Origin: Treponema bryantii NK4A124
GTDB taxonomy: Bacteria > Spirochaetota > Spirochaetia > Treponematales > Treponemataceae
DNA: 64,000 nucleotides
Direction of reading: 5' to 3'
Assembly (NCBI RefSeq): GCF_000421345.1
Contig: NZ_ATWV01000006.1
Location: 156,529 to 220,528, forward strand
Positions 16,397 to 24,611 of this stretch are shown piece by piece. A program made the position numbers and the translations under genes. Under the pieces are notes generated by a model, which was given only the letters and a program-made list of their open reading frames with translations, was not told where the DNA came from and did not search any database. Numbering within the stretch: the stretch's first letter is position 1; each line of letters starts with the position of its first letter.

Positions 16397-16422
16397 AAAT
16401 ATGACACCTACTTGTCATATTT
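16397..16422. promoter_or_regulatory. WYL-regulator operator, copy 3, before the radical-SAM gene
   Basis: AAATATGACA-N6-TGTCATATTT, with arms extended to 11 bp. It sits just upstream of TATAAT (16429-16434), which is 6 nt from the ATG at 16441. It shares arms and spacer length with the sites at 13545 and 14534. Confidence 0.75.
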
Positions 16423-16440
16423 TCATGCTATAATTACAGC

Positions 16441-17322
16441 ATGCACTTTATAAATGCGAAAACAATCCTCACTCCCCACAGTATGAATATTTACCGAGGC
16501 TGCAGTCACGGCTGTATTTATTGTGATTCGCGAAGTAAGTGCTATCAGTTTACACATGATTTTGAGGACATTGAAGTTAAGCAAAATGCGCCGGAACTTC
16601 TGGAAGCCACCCTTCGAAAAAAACGTAAGCGCTGCATGGTTGGAACCGGTTCAATGAGTGATCCATACATTCCGTTGGAAAAAGAACTTTGTCTTACACG
16701 ACGCTGTCTTGAAATTATAGATAAATATAATTTTGGTGCAGCTCTTATAACAAAATCTGATCTTGTACTGCGTGACCTCGATATTCTGACCCGTATTAAT
16801 CAAAAAACAAAAGCAGTGGTACAAATGACTCTCACCACAGCAGACGACGAGCTCTGCAAAATAATTGAACCCGGTGTCTGCCCTACAAGCCGCCGTTTTG
16901 AAGTTCTTCAGTCTTGTCACAAAGCAGGCATTCCAACTGTTGTCTGGTTTAGTCCATTACTGCCTTTTATAAATGATACCCGGGAAAATATTGACGGTAT
17001 TGTTGATTACTGTATCCGGGCCGGTGTACACGCGATTATATGTTTTGGAATTGGCCTCACCCTTCGCGAAGGCAACCGCGAGTATTTTTACAATGCTCTC
17101 GACAAGGCCGCAACTCATGACCAGCGCTTTACTGGAATGAAGGAACGATATCAGAAAACATTCGGTTACTCCTACATGATTAACAGTCCGGAAAATTATG
17201 CCCTTATGGCTTACCTCTCTCAGATTTGTAAGAAAAACAATATTATGCTTGGAACAGATTCTGTTTTCAAATGGATGGAAGAATTTCCCGAAGGGGATCC
17301 AGCTCAGCCAGAACTCTTTTAA
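16441..17322 (+). CDS. radical SAM protein, SplB-like
   Basis: A 293-residue radical SAM enzyme. RGCSHGCIYCDSR (residues 19-31) contains the C-x3-C-x2-C cluster binding the 4Fe-4S centre and S-adenosylmethionine. The context MNIYRGCSHGCIYC and later ALITKSD and VWFSPLLPFIND match the spore-photoproduct-lyase-like/Rv2578c group of stand-alone radical SAM proteins. The substrate is unknown; DNA repair is only suggested by relatives. It is probably controlled by the WYL regulator at 13590 through a shared operator. The predicted transcript is leaderless. Confidence 0.88.
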   Translation: MHFINAKTILTPHSMNIYRGCSHGCIYCDSRSKCYQFTHDFEDIEVKQNAPELLEATLRKKRKRCMVGTGSMSDPYIPLEKELCLTRRCLEIIDKYNFGAALITKSDLVLRDLDILTRINQKTKAVVQMTLTTADDELCKIIEPGVCPTSRRFEVLQSCHKAGIPTVVWFSPLLPFINDTRENIDGIVDYCIRAGVHAIICFGIGLTLREGNREYFYNALDKAATHDQRFTGMKERYQKTFGYSYMINSPENYALMAYLSQICKKNNIMLGTDSVFKWMEEFPEGDPAQPELF

Positions 17323-17373
17323 TAATGAATAAATAACCGATAAATGCTACAATAGTTTCCGAAGGAATTATCT

Positions 17374-17601
17374 ATGGCAAGCATTTTGATAAAAGATACA
17401 ACCCGTGAACAACGGGAACAGATTGTACGCGAATCTCTTGGCGACGAATACGATGTTGGCTGCGGTTATGAATCTACAGGAATCAACTATCAGCTTTATA
17501 TCGACGGCATTAAGGAACTACGCGAGCTGAACATGGAAGCAAACTGCGGTTTTGAAGTTGCTCATCCGGAAGAAAGAAAATCCGGTTGCAATATGATTTA
17601 G
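17374..17601 (+). CDS. small conserved-looking protein, unknown
   Basis: A 75-residue acidic protein with a good ribosome site (GAAGGAATT). Residues 28-32 and 59-72 hold three cysteines (DVGCGYES, NCGFEV, SGCNMI) that might coordinate a metal. No family recognised. It lies between the radical SAM gene and a Dabb protein on the same strand (51 and 15 bp gaps), so it may share their transcript. Confidence 0.6.
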   Translation: MASILIKDTTREQREQIVRESLGDEYDVGCGYESTGINYQLYIDGIKELRELNMEANCGFEVAHPEERKSGCNMI

Positions 17602-17616
17602 GAAAAGGAAACAAAA

Positions 17617-17919
17617 ATGGTAAAACACATAATCTTATGGACATTAAAAGAAATGAGCGATTCTGAAAAAGAATCTGTAAAAGCCGGAATCAAAGAAGGA
17701 CTCGAAAGCCTTAAAGGAAAAATCCCGGGACTTGTAGACATCAAAGTAAATACAAGCGGCCGACTCCCCTCCTCTACTGCTGACCTGATGCTGGATTCCA
17801 CTTTTGAATCTGAAGAAGCCCTTAAAGGCTATTCAAAGCACCCCGAACATGTAGCCGTAGCAGACAGCAAGGTTCGCCCATTCACAGCAAGCCGTGCCTG
17901 CCTGGATTTTGAAATATAA
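17617..17919 (+). CDS. Dabb-domain protein (stress-responsive A/B barrel)
   Basis: A 100-residue dimeric alpha/beta-barrel protein. MVKHIILWTLKEM is the family N-terminal strand with its conserved His, VDIKVNTSGR follows, and YSKHPEHVAVADSKVRPFTASRACLDFE is the typical C-terminal H-P-x-H block. Members act as small enzymes or binding proteins for aromatic or oxidised compounds. AGGAAA precedes the start. The gene ends 1 bp before a convergent gene. Confidence 0.87.
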   Translation: MVKHIILWTLKEMSDSEKESVKAGIKEGLESLKGKIPGLVDIKVNTSGRLPSSTADLMLDSTFESEEALKGYSKHPEHVAVADSKVRPFTASRACLDFEI

Positions 17920-17920
17920 T

Positions 17921-18571
17921 CTACTTTTGAACAAGTGCGTAACTCTTTTTTGTGAGTTCGCACAGCTTTTCAAAGTCTGTCACGGCCGTAAGCAGAACTG
18001 TAATCCAGTATTTTTTGTTCATGTGATATGCCGGGAAAATTGATTTTTTATCTGTAATTGCTTCCACGTTCTCTGCTTTCAGATTTACAGCCCAAACCGG
18101 CTCATCACTTTCAAATCCAAGATTCTTAAACTTGATTTGCATTATAAGAGCGAACCACTTGTTGTTCGGACAGCGGAAAACAGAACTAGTTGAATCACCT
18201 TGCTCTTCCCATGGGGTGTCCCCCGGTGCATTAAAATATGAGTGCAGAAAATCAACATACTTTTCTTTGATATCCTGGCTGAGAAAACATTTATCCCGGA
18301 TTTCTTCAATTACATCCTGGACCTCACTGCGAATCTGGCCGACAAAAGCACCCTGCGCAGAAGCAACATTAAAGAGCACATACTTTTCATTGGTCGCACT
18401 CTCAAAAACATCAGCCGTGAGAGTCTTATCTGAAAGCTTGATTTCTGCATAAAACTGACCGCCAGCGATTTCTTTCTTAAGCGCAAAATCGTCGCCTGTT
18501 TCTGAAAATCCAAAAGCAAGCAGTTTTTCTTTCTGAGGAACTGATGTATTTAAGATATAGCTGTAATCCAT
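17921..18571 (-). CDS. MmcQ/YjbR family protein
   Basis: A 216-residue protein whose C-terminal half has the MmcQ/YjbR pattern: CPNNKWFALIMQIKF, VWAVNLKAENVEAI, IFPAYHMNKKYWITVLL and LCELTKKSYALV (double-wing DNA-binding-like fold). The N-terminal half is an extension of unknown role found in some members. Function is not established despite the family's annotation as DNA-binding. The ribosome site is weak. It lies 12 bp after a DUF2087 gene. Confidence 0.78.
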   Translation of the reverse strand: MDYSYILNTSVPQKEKLLAFGFSETGDDFALKKEIAGGQFYAEIKLSDKTLTADVFESATNEKYVLFNVASAQGAFVGQIRSEVQDVIEEIRDKCFLSQDIKEKYVDFLHSYFNAPGDTPWEEQGDSTSSVFRCPNNKWFALIMQIKFKNLGFESDEPVWAVNLKAENVEAITDKKSIFPAYHMNKKYWITVLLTAVTDFEKLCELTKKSYALVQK

Positions 18572-18583
18572 TTTCTTCTGCTT

Positions 18584-18862
18584 TTATTCTTCGTGCACCC
18601 AGTATTCGTGACAGTCCGGAGTGCGATCAATAAGGAAGTTGTCATACAATTCTCGACGCAAAAGAGAATGATCTCCAAAGGAATGCCAGCGTTTTAGAAT
18701 CATATTTACTTCAAGTTCAGAATATCTCTTTCCCTTTTCAAACTTGGTTATAAGATATTCCAGCACAGCCCGCTTCTCTTCCTTTTTCTTAGGCCAGCGG
18801 ATTATAATCCCGTCTGCATTTTTGATTGATTTTAAAATCTCTTCACTTTCTGAAATAGTCAT
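18584..18862 (-). CDS. DUF2087 domain protein
   Basis: A 92-residue protein matching DUF2087: RWPKKKEEKRAVLEYLITKFEKGKRYSELEVN, then I-L-K-R-W-H-S-F-G-D-H-S-L-L-R-R-E-L and a terminal F-L-x-R-x-x-x-x-x-x-Y-W/R. The fold is probably a small winged helix. In other bacteria the domain can be attached to ArsR-like regulators; here it stands alone with the MmcQ gene. TACAAT lies 6 nt before the ATG with no ribosome site, predicting a leaderless transcript. Confidence 0.85.
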   Translation of the reverse strand: MTISESEEILKSIKNADGIIIRWPKKKEEKRAVLEYLITKFEKGKRYSELEVNMILKRWHSFGDHSLLRRELYDNFLIDRTPDCHEYWVHEE

Positions 18863-18900
18863 AAGAAGATTGTAATGGTCTTTAAGCTAGTTTTCAACAG

Positions 18901-19395
18901 ATGTAACAGTTTGGTTATCTTAATAATCTTTAATTTTTCTTTATTTCTTCATACTTTCTTTATATCTATAGATTTTCTATAAATCTATAGATCTTCTTTA
19001 TTTTTTCTTTACTTATTCTTTATAATTTCTATTCATTTTCTACATTTCAAGAAAAAAACTACATATCTTTAATTAAAGAAATAAAGAATTTAAGATATGT
19101 AACAGTTTTGTTATCCAATCCCAATACATATTTCTTAATATGTAACAGTTTTGTTATCCGGAATAATACGACCATGAATTTTGATTCTGTCAATGACAAA
19201 ATCAAACGTTTTAGTCGCCATTTTTCTTGTCTTTTCATGAAATTTGGGAATTTTGCTCCAAAAATAGCCTTTTTTTATGGAATTTCACTGTTATTCAGAA
19301 ATATGTAACAGTTTTGTTATCCACAGGCAATACACTTTACGTAATATGTAACAGTTCTGTTATCTCAATTTTTCAGTTGTAACACTTCTGTTATC
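18901..19395 (+). repeat. left iteron cluster of the rep/par locus
   Basis: Six direct 19-bp iterons of consensus ATGTAACAGTTTTGTTATC begin at 18901, 19097, 19140, 19303, 19346 and 19377; the last ends at the stop of the ArfB gene. Between the first two lies a very A/T-rich stretch with two ATCTATAGAT palindromes (about 18965-19000), a candidate unwinding element. TTATCCACA at 19317-19325 merges with an iteron. A palindromic block at 19179-19206 recurs at 22746. The stretch holds no gene. Confidence 0.85.
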
Positions 19396-19806
19396 TTAGA
19401 AAATCTTTGATCTTCCTTTCTTTATTTCCGATCTTATCTTCTTTTGTTTCAATTTTCGTTCTTTACTGGCTCTTGTTGGCTTTGTTGCTTTTCTTTTTTT
19501 AGGAATTATCAGTGCCTGGAGAATTCTATTCTCCAGCCTTTCGAGGGCAATCTTTCTGTTCATTTCCTGAAAGCGTTCGTCATCTACATTCAAATAAAGA
19601 CAATCTTCTGCATTTATAATTGCTGCAAGTTTAATTCTGAGCCGGATTCTTTCCGCTTCAGAAAGGCCTCCAATAGACGAAACCGGAAGCTGCAGGCATA
19701 CTTTCGTATTAACTTTATTTACATTCTGGCCGCCGTTTCCACCACTTCTTGCAAAGGTCATTTGAGAATTATTTATGATGGATTCATGCAATTTCTGTCT
19801 ATTCAT
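19396..19806 (-). CDS. arfB: ArfB-type ribosome-rescue peptidyl-tRNA hydrolase
   Basis: A 136-residue stand-alone release-factor domain. ARSGGNGGQNVNKVNTKV carries the catalytic GGQ, and the C-terminal tail from residue 107 is strongly basic (KKRKATKPTRASKERK), as needed to enter the empty mRNA channel of stalled ribosomes. It releases nascent chains from non-stop complexes. The start at 19806 was chosen because TATAAT lies 12 nt upstream; the longer frame to 19851 would run through it. The gene's 3' end abuts the iteron cluster. Confidence 0.9.
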   Translation of the reverse strand: MNRQKLHESIINNSQMTFARSGGNGGQNVNKVNTKVCLQLPVSSIGGLSEAERIRLRIKLAAIINAEDCLYLNVDDERFQEMNRKIALERLENRILQALIIPKKRKATKPTRASKERKLKQKKIRSEIKKGRSKIF

Positions 19807-19946
19807 TTCAGTGAAATTATAGCATAAAAAAGCCTCATATAAACCACGCAAATAACGGGCCGTAGAGCGATTTTACCCCCTAATCGATAAATTACACGTT
19901 TTTCTCAAAAAAGCCTCTCAGAATCAATCCTAGAGCGCTTTTTAAA

Positions 19947-20122
19947 AGATTAGATAAAATCTAATCTTTCTAATCTAATATATTAGATTGTTTAGATTAC
20001 ATCTAATCTTTTATATTAATATTGTGATTAGATTTTATATTAGTTTTCTAATCTTTCTTTATAGAAATCTAATTTTCTTTAGAAAAAAGTGTTGCATTTT
20101 TCTAAAAAATATGATTAGATTT
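19947..20122 (+). repeat. TTAGATT/AATCTAA repeat region, centromere-like, upstream of parA
   Basis: The 353 bp before parA contain many copies of TTAGAT in both orientations. Clear palindromes: AGATTAGAT-N3-ATCTAATCT (19947-19967), AATCTAATATATTAGATT (19972-19989) and AGATTA-N4-TAATCT (19994-20009); further copies at 20026, 20049, 20066 and 20113. A possible promoter TTGCAT (20092)-N17-TTAGAT (20115) overlaps the last copy. This fits a partition site that also serves parA autoregulation. Confidence 0.7.
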
Positions 20123-20159
20123 AAAATATAAGAAAAAACATAGATTTTTGAGGTGGGAA

Positions 20160-20912
20160 ATGAAAAAAATCGCAGTTGCCATTCAAAAAGGTGGCGTAGG
20201 AAAAACAACAATCAGTTTGTCACTTGGAGCTGAACTTGCAAATGCTGGAAAGAAAGTTCTTTTGATTGATGCTGATCCTCAGGGTAACTCAACAGGTACT
20301 CTTCTTGAATCATTTGAACATGAACTGGCAGAAGCTCTCTATGGAGATGTAACTGTTGATCAGGCCATTACCCAGACAGAAATAAAAAATCTTTTTATCA
20401 TGCCAACCAATTCTCTCGAAAGAAAAGGAAGCCGTTCGCTTAAAACTTATCGTTCAAGCGAAGCAGCAAAAGAGCCTTTTATTTTCGTAGACCTCTGCGA
20501 AGAAGTTGAAAAACTTGGTTTTGATTATTGTATTTTCGATACCTCCCCTGCTTTTGATGCTTTTGAGGAAGATATCATGACGGCTTCTGATGAAGTAATT
20601 GTTGTAATCAAAGCGGACGCTTATTCTCAGGACGGATTACAGATTTTCAAAAATAACCTGGATAGCTTTAAGAAAAGAAAACGTGTATCTAATCCAAAGT
20701 TCGAAACAATCGTTCTTAATGAGATTAACCGTTCAATTAAACTCACAGATATCATCACAGAAGGCCTTAATGCCGGTGATTTCAAGGTAGTTTATGTTCC
20801 TGTAGACCAGGATTTCAAATATGCAACCATTGCACGTCAGACAATTCAGCAGAGAGGCGGAAAAAAAGAAACTCTCGATGCCCTTAAAAAACTAAAAGAT
20901 TTAGTAAAATAA
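20160..20912 (+). CDS. parA: ParA family partition ATPase
   Basis: A 250-residue deviant-Walker ATPase: KGGVGKTTISLSL (residues 10-22, signature Lys and P-loop), VLLIDADPQGNST (A-prime) and YCIFDTSPAF (Walker B). It drives segregation of the replicon with a centromere-binding partner. The start at 20160 has GAGGTGG 4 nt upstream; the TTG at 20148 lies before that site. It has no N-terminal HTH, so it is the short (type Ib-like) form, which normally relies on a small separate DNA-binding partner such as the next gene, 13 bp downstream. Confidence 0.93.
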   Translation: MKKIAVAIQKGGVGKTTISLSLGAELANAGKKVLLIDADPQGNSTGTLLESFEHELAEALYGDVTVDQAITQTEIKNLFIMPTNSLERKGSRSLKTYRSSEAAKEPFIFVDLCEEVEKLGFDYCIFDTSPAFDAFEEDIMTASDEVIVVIKADAYSQDGLQIFKNNLDSFKKRKRVSNPKFETIVLNEINRSIKLTDIITEGLNAGDFKVVYVPVDQDFKYATIARQTIQQRGGKKETLDALKKLKDLVK

Positions 20913-20925
20913 TCGGAGCTTAAAA

Positions 20926-21303
20926 ATGCCAATTGCAAAGAAAAAAGATATAAAAAAGGATATTCCTCAGGAATTCCTTAATCAAATGAAATCAAACCTT
21001 TCTAGGACTGTTACACCAGTTGAAGAAGATATTCCGGAACCAGAAGTTGTAAAACCGTTAGTTGAGCAAAAAATGGCTCCAATAGCCACTGTAACGAAGC
21101 CTGCACCAATAAAAGACAAATATGCTGACGTAATGAATGTAAGGCTGTCTAAAGGCCGTAGAAACGAAATTAAAGCCTTCTGTACCAATTGCGGAGTAAC
21201 TGTAACACAATATATTGAATCTTCTTTTGAGTTCCTTGCCAAAGAAGTAGCTGCTGGAAATATTGTAATTTCAAAAGGTGGAATTACAAAGATTTCGAAT
21301 TAA
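20926..21303 (+). CDS. small ParB-like centromere-binding partner
   Basis: A 125-residue protein: basic N-terminus (KKKDIKKDIPQEFL), Pro/Glu-rich linker, and a C-terminal domain from residue 67 (VMNVRLSKGRRNEIKAFC, then VTVTQYIESSFEFL) with the pattern of a ribbon-helix-helix fold. In short-ParA plasmids the second gene encodes just such a protein, with an N-terminal tail that stimulates ParA. It most likely binds the TTAGATT repeats upstream of parA, or the repeat field after repA. No family name beyond that is claimed. Confidence 0.75.
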   Translation: MPIAKKKDIKKDIPQEFLNQMKSNLSRTVTPVEEDIPEPEVVKPLVEQKMAPIATVTKPAPIKDKYADVMNVRLSKGRRNEIKAFCTNCGVTVTQYIESSFEFLAKEVAAGNIVISKGGITKISN

Positions 21304-21326
21304 TAAAGTTCTCACGGGGTGGAGAC

Positions 21327-22334
21327 ATGGGAAAACGTATAAAGCAGAATAATGAGTTATTTCCAATAGATAATTCATCAAATGAATTATTTGGATCTCT
21401 CGAAAAAGATGATGGAAAAAAACAGTTAAAATTAAGTTTTATTCCAAGTTTTTTCACAACAGCGTCATTGCCTTTTAAAAATATTAATAAAAAAGAATTT
21501 GTTCGCAGAGCCAGTAATGGTATCTCCCTTTATTTAAACTCACCAACAAATGTACCTTTCGGTAAATATGGGCGACTCTTATTGAGTGTATTTACAACTC
21601 ATGCAGTCCTTTCAAAAGAAAAGGATTCTGCTGTTTTAATTGAGTTCAATTCCATGGCAGAACTTTTAAGAGAAATGCAGCTTCCTCGTCAGAGAGGAAA
21701 AGACATTCAGGAACAACTTGAATGTTTTAAGAGAGCTACATTTTCTTTTGAACAGAAAAAAGAAGAGCAGGTACAGGGACACTTATTCAAAGATCTTTAT
21801 GAACCTGGGGAAAAACTTCCAAAGGGAGATGTAACAGTAAAGACAACTCGAACTGCAACAATTTTGTTTACAGAAGGAGTTGAGTATCAGGAAGTTTTTG
21901 ATGGAACTACAAAGAATCCCAGAATCGGAACTTTTAAAATTGTTCTATCAGCAAACTTTGCGTCCTTTTGTCAGCAGCATGCTGTGCCTATTAATTACAC
22001 AGTTTATAAAGACATATCGAGTCCTGTTGGAAAAGATATCTATGCTTGGCTTGTTTACAGAAATAATGGATTATCAGAAGATAAACCTGTATTTGTTCCT
22101 CGGGATAGGCTTGTTGAACAATTTATGCCAGTAGCAGAAGATTCAGACCGCAAAATTGCAAATGTAAATTACAGCCGAATTATTGATCAGATAAAAGAGA
22201 TTAAAGAAAAATATTATACTGAATTAAAAGTAACTATTGATTCAGGAGGAACAGGAATTACCTTATACAAAAGTCCAACTCCTGTTTTACAGGATGATGT
22301 AAGATATGCTCTTATATCTTCATCATTATCATAA
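21327..22334 (+). CDS. repA: iteron-plasmid replication initiator, RepA-like
   Basis: A 335-residue initiator. GISLYLNSPTNVPFGKYGRLLLSVFTTHAVL and FNSMAELLREMQLPRQRGK form the first winged helix in the style of RepA_C/TrfA-type proteins. FKIVLSANFASFCQQHAVPINYTVYKDISSPVGKDIYAWLVYR is the second, with the typical Y-A-W-L-x-Y-R. It should bind the 19-bp iterons on both sides of the par-rep block and recruit DnaA/DnaB. A GGGGTGGAG ribosome site lies upstream. It ends 7 bp before the first iteron of the right cluster. Confidence 0.88.
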   Translation: MGKRIKQNNELFPIDNSSNELFGSLEKDDGKKQLKLSFIPSFFTTASLPFKNINKKEFVRRASNGISLYLNSPTNVPFGKYGRLLLSVFTTHAVLSKEKDSAVLIEFNSMAELLREMQLPRQRGKDIQEQLECFKRATFSFEQKKEEQVQGHLFKDLYEPGEKLPKGDVTVKTTRTATILFTEGVEYQEVFDGTTKNPRIGTFKIVLSANFASFCQQHAVPINYTVYKDISSPVGKDIYAWLVYRNNGLSEDKPVFVPRDRLVEQFMPVAEDSDRKIANVNYSRIIDQIKEIKEKYYTELKVTIDSGGTGITLYKSPTPVLQDDVRYALISSSLS

Positions 22335-22340
22335 TTATAG

Positions 22341-22899
22341 ATGTAACAGTTTGGTTATCTATATGATGTTGATATGTAACAGTTTTGTTATCTATTTTTT
22401 GAGTTATCCACAGTATCAACATCTCTATTACTAGTTAATAAATTTATTATTAGTTAATTATTAGATATAATGGTAGAAATAACAAAACTGTGACAAGTAG
22501 ATAACAATATTGTTACAAGGCCAAAAAACTTGTGCATTTTCTTCTATATATGAATTTAAAAGCACTTTTTTTCAGATAACAAAACTGTTACAATAAGCGG
22601 GAGTTATCCACATCAAATTGTGGATGAATATAACTAAACTGTTACATATTTAGATAACAAGACTGTTACATATAAAGCCACTATCCAGCATCATAATAAT
22701 ACAGATTTTTCACCTTGTATATTCCCCAAAAAAGCACCGAAAATGTTTGATTTTGTCAATGACATAATCAAACATTCAAGTTTTGAGTTATTCCGGATAA
22801 CAAAACTGTTACATATAGTGCAAAGGCTACTTCTTTGGATAACAGAACTGTTACATATTACACAAGGTAAAATGCATGTGGATAACAAAACTGTTACAT
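22341..22899. repeat. right iteron cluster with DnaA boxes
   Basis: Two iterons in the same orientation as the left cluster (22341, 22374), then eight inverted ones (GATAACAAAACTGTTACAT form) at about 22478 (degenerate), 22500, 22575, 22629, 22653, 22796, 22838 and 22881. Perfect DnaA boxes TTATCCACA lie at 22404 and 22604, and the reverse TGTGGATAA at 22877 overlaps the last iteron. Together with A/T-rich DNA at 22430-22470 this is the probable replication origin. No gene is present. Confidence 0.85.
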
Positions 22900-22904
22900 G
22901 TGTT

Positions 22905-23391
22905 TATGAACGACGGATTTACAAGAAAAGAAATCTATGAACGACAGATTTACAAAAAAAAATTTATATGACTACTTAAGTACGCTGATTTTTTAGGCTA
23001 TCAAATTTACGGTATATAACTACTAAAGTACGAAAATTTCAATGATTTTTTGTTTGATATAACTACCAGAGTACGCTTTTTTTCATGAATTTTTATCAAA
23101 TGACTACTAAGGTACGCAATGGATATGACTACCAAAGTACGCAATATAACTACATGAAATGCTTATGAACGACAGATATACAAGATCTGGAGATAGTATC
23201 AAATAGAGAGTATGAACGACATAAGTACAAGCAAAAAAGTGCATATGAACGTCGTATGTACAATAAAATAAAGGCGATGAACGACACAGGTACAAAAATA
23301 ATTGATTATATGGACGACGGATATACAAGAATAAGAAAGTCTATGAACGACAGATTTACAAAATCAAAAATATATAACTACCAAGGTACGC
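22905..23391. repeat. two interspersed iteron-like repeat families
   Basis: Family A, consensus TATGAACGACAGATTTACAA: eight copies at 22905, 22936, 23164, 23211, 23244, 23276, 23309 and 23342. Family B, consensus TATAACTACYAARGTACGC: six copies at 22967, 23015, 23058, 23099, 23124 and 23373 plus a half copy at 23145. The ends are conserved and the middle 4-5 bases vary. The last B copy overlaps the -35 region of the macrodomain gene. Spacing is irregular. No gene is present. The copies probably bind a protein. Confidence 0.75.
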
Positions 23392-23413
23392 ATATTGATA
23401 TTATAATATAAAC

Positions 23414-24526
23414 ATGTCATTTAAGATTGAGCGTAACGACATTACAAAAGTTCACACGGATGCAATTGTTAATACTGCGAATCCTTTGCCGAGAGTAGGG
23501 CGGGGGACTGATACTGCTGTTTATGATGCGGCAGGCAAGGAAGAGCTTTTAAAGGCCCGTAAGGAAATAGGGGTGATTGAACCTGGGCATTCTGTTTCAA
23601 CAAAATCTTTTAATCTTAAGAAAAACGGTATCAAATATATCATTCATACGGTTGGCTGCAGGTATGATGTTGATAAGCCGGAGACGGTTCAGAACCTCAG
23701 AAACTGTTATTCTTCATCCCTCAAAATTGCAAAAGATCTTGGCTGTAAGAGCGTGGCGATTCCGCTTCTGGCTACAGGATTTTATGGATTTCCAAAAGAG
23801 CTTGGGCTTAAAATTGCAGTTGATGAAATCAGTTCATTCCTGCTTGAAAATGAAATTGATGTGACGCTTGTTGTTTATGATGCAAAGTCTTACATGATTT
23901 CTGAAAAGCTTTTTGATGATATTCAGAACTTCCTTGATGAAAATCTGGAAGGGGAAGAAGACGGCGTTTTTGGATCGTATGATGATGAAAATTTCTTCAG
24001 GCAAACTCTGCAACGTCATTTTGATGAAGAATATTCTGCAGAGCTGAATAGAGAAATTACCAGCTCTTGTGAGCCAATTCTTGGAGCTCCCACTCATCAT
24101 AAAAGAGCACCGAAACTCAAACAAGCAAAAGCTCGTGACATCTCTCCAATTGATGTTGATGCATTCATAAAGCAGAGTGGGGCAAGTCTTAATTTTCAGA
24201 ACACCCTGCAGCAGCTGATCGCGGACCGCAAACTTGAAAACGCAACTGTTTACAAAAAAGCCTGCATCGACAAAAAGTTCTTTTCTAAGATTATCAGCAA
24301 CAAGGACTACGTTCCAAAAAAACAAACTGTAATGGCCCTGGGATTGGCGCTGGAGCTTCCGCTGCAAGAGTTTGAGAAATTTCTCGCCAGTGCCGGTTAC
24401 GCCTTTATGCCGTCGAGCAAGTTTGATTTGATTGTGAAATATTGTGTCATGAATCAGATTTTTAATCTGGTGGAAGTGGATATTATTCTTGATTCACATG
24501 GATTAAATTGCTTTGCTCCTGAATAA
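23414..24526 (+). CDS. macrodomain protein with C-terminal helical domain
   Basis: A 370-residue protein. Residues 1-165 are a macrodomain: ITKVHTDAIVNTANPLPRVG, GRGTDTAVYDAAG and IPLLATGFYGFPKELGL line the ADP-ribose pocket. Residues 235-370 form a second domain: YKKACIDKKFFSKIISNKDY, PKKQTVMALGLALEL, FEKFLASAGYAF, FDLIVKYCVMNQIFNLVEV. It is XRE-like in helix order but degenerate, and a diverged copy survives as a fragment at 62477-62734. It likely removes or binds ADP-ribose. It heads a cluster with VWA and ADP-ribosylglycohydrolase genes. TATAAT is 6 nt before the ATG. Confidence 0.88.
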   Translation: MSFKIERNDITKVHTDAIVNTANPLPRVGRGTDTAVYDAAGKEELLKARKEIGVIEPGHSVSTKSFNLKKNGIKYIIHTVGCRYDVDKPETVQNLRNCYSSSLKIAKDLGCKSVAIPLLATGFYGFPKELGLKIAVDEISSFLLENEIDVTLVVYDAKSYMISEKLFDDIQNFLDENLEGEEDGVFGSYDDENFFRQTLQRHFDEEYSAELNREITSSCEPILGAPTHHKRAPKLKQAKARDISPIDVDAFIKQSGASLNFQNTLQQLIADRKLENATVYKKACIDKKFFSKIISNKDYVPKKQTVMALGLALELPLQEFEKFLASAGYAFMPSSKFDLIVKYCVMNQIFNLVEVDIILDSHGLNCFAPE

Positions 24527-24530
24527 ACAT

Positions 24531-24599
24531 TCGCCAATTTGGCGACCTTCTGTGGACGTAAATTCCTTATCATGAAGTCACAGTGTCGGACAGTGGCAC
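24531..24599 (+). promoter_or_regulatory. palindrome and shared 22-bp motif before the VWA gene
   Basis: TCGCCAA-T-TTGGCGA (24531-24545) follows the macrodomain stop. TCACAGTGTCG-N5-TGGCAC (24578-24599) lies immediately before the AAGGAG site of the VWA gene and recurs with 18 of 22 bases identical at 35316-35337 before the DEDDh exonuclease gene. GTGYC/GGCAC arms make it an imperfect palindrome, possibly an operator. Confidence 0.5.
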
Positions 24600-24611
24600 A
24601 AGGAGATGACT

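Noticed and set aside
23107..23328. 73-codon minus-strand ORF
   Set aside because: It is produced by the repeat field itself (recurring Tyr-Val-Val-His type words) and has no ribosome site.
22905..23391. CRISPR array
   Set aside because: The repeats are two different degenerate families at irregular spacing (about 25 to 230 bp), the variable part is inside the repeat, and no cas gene is nearby.
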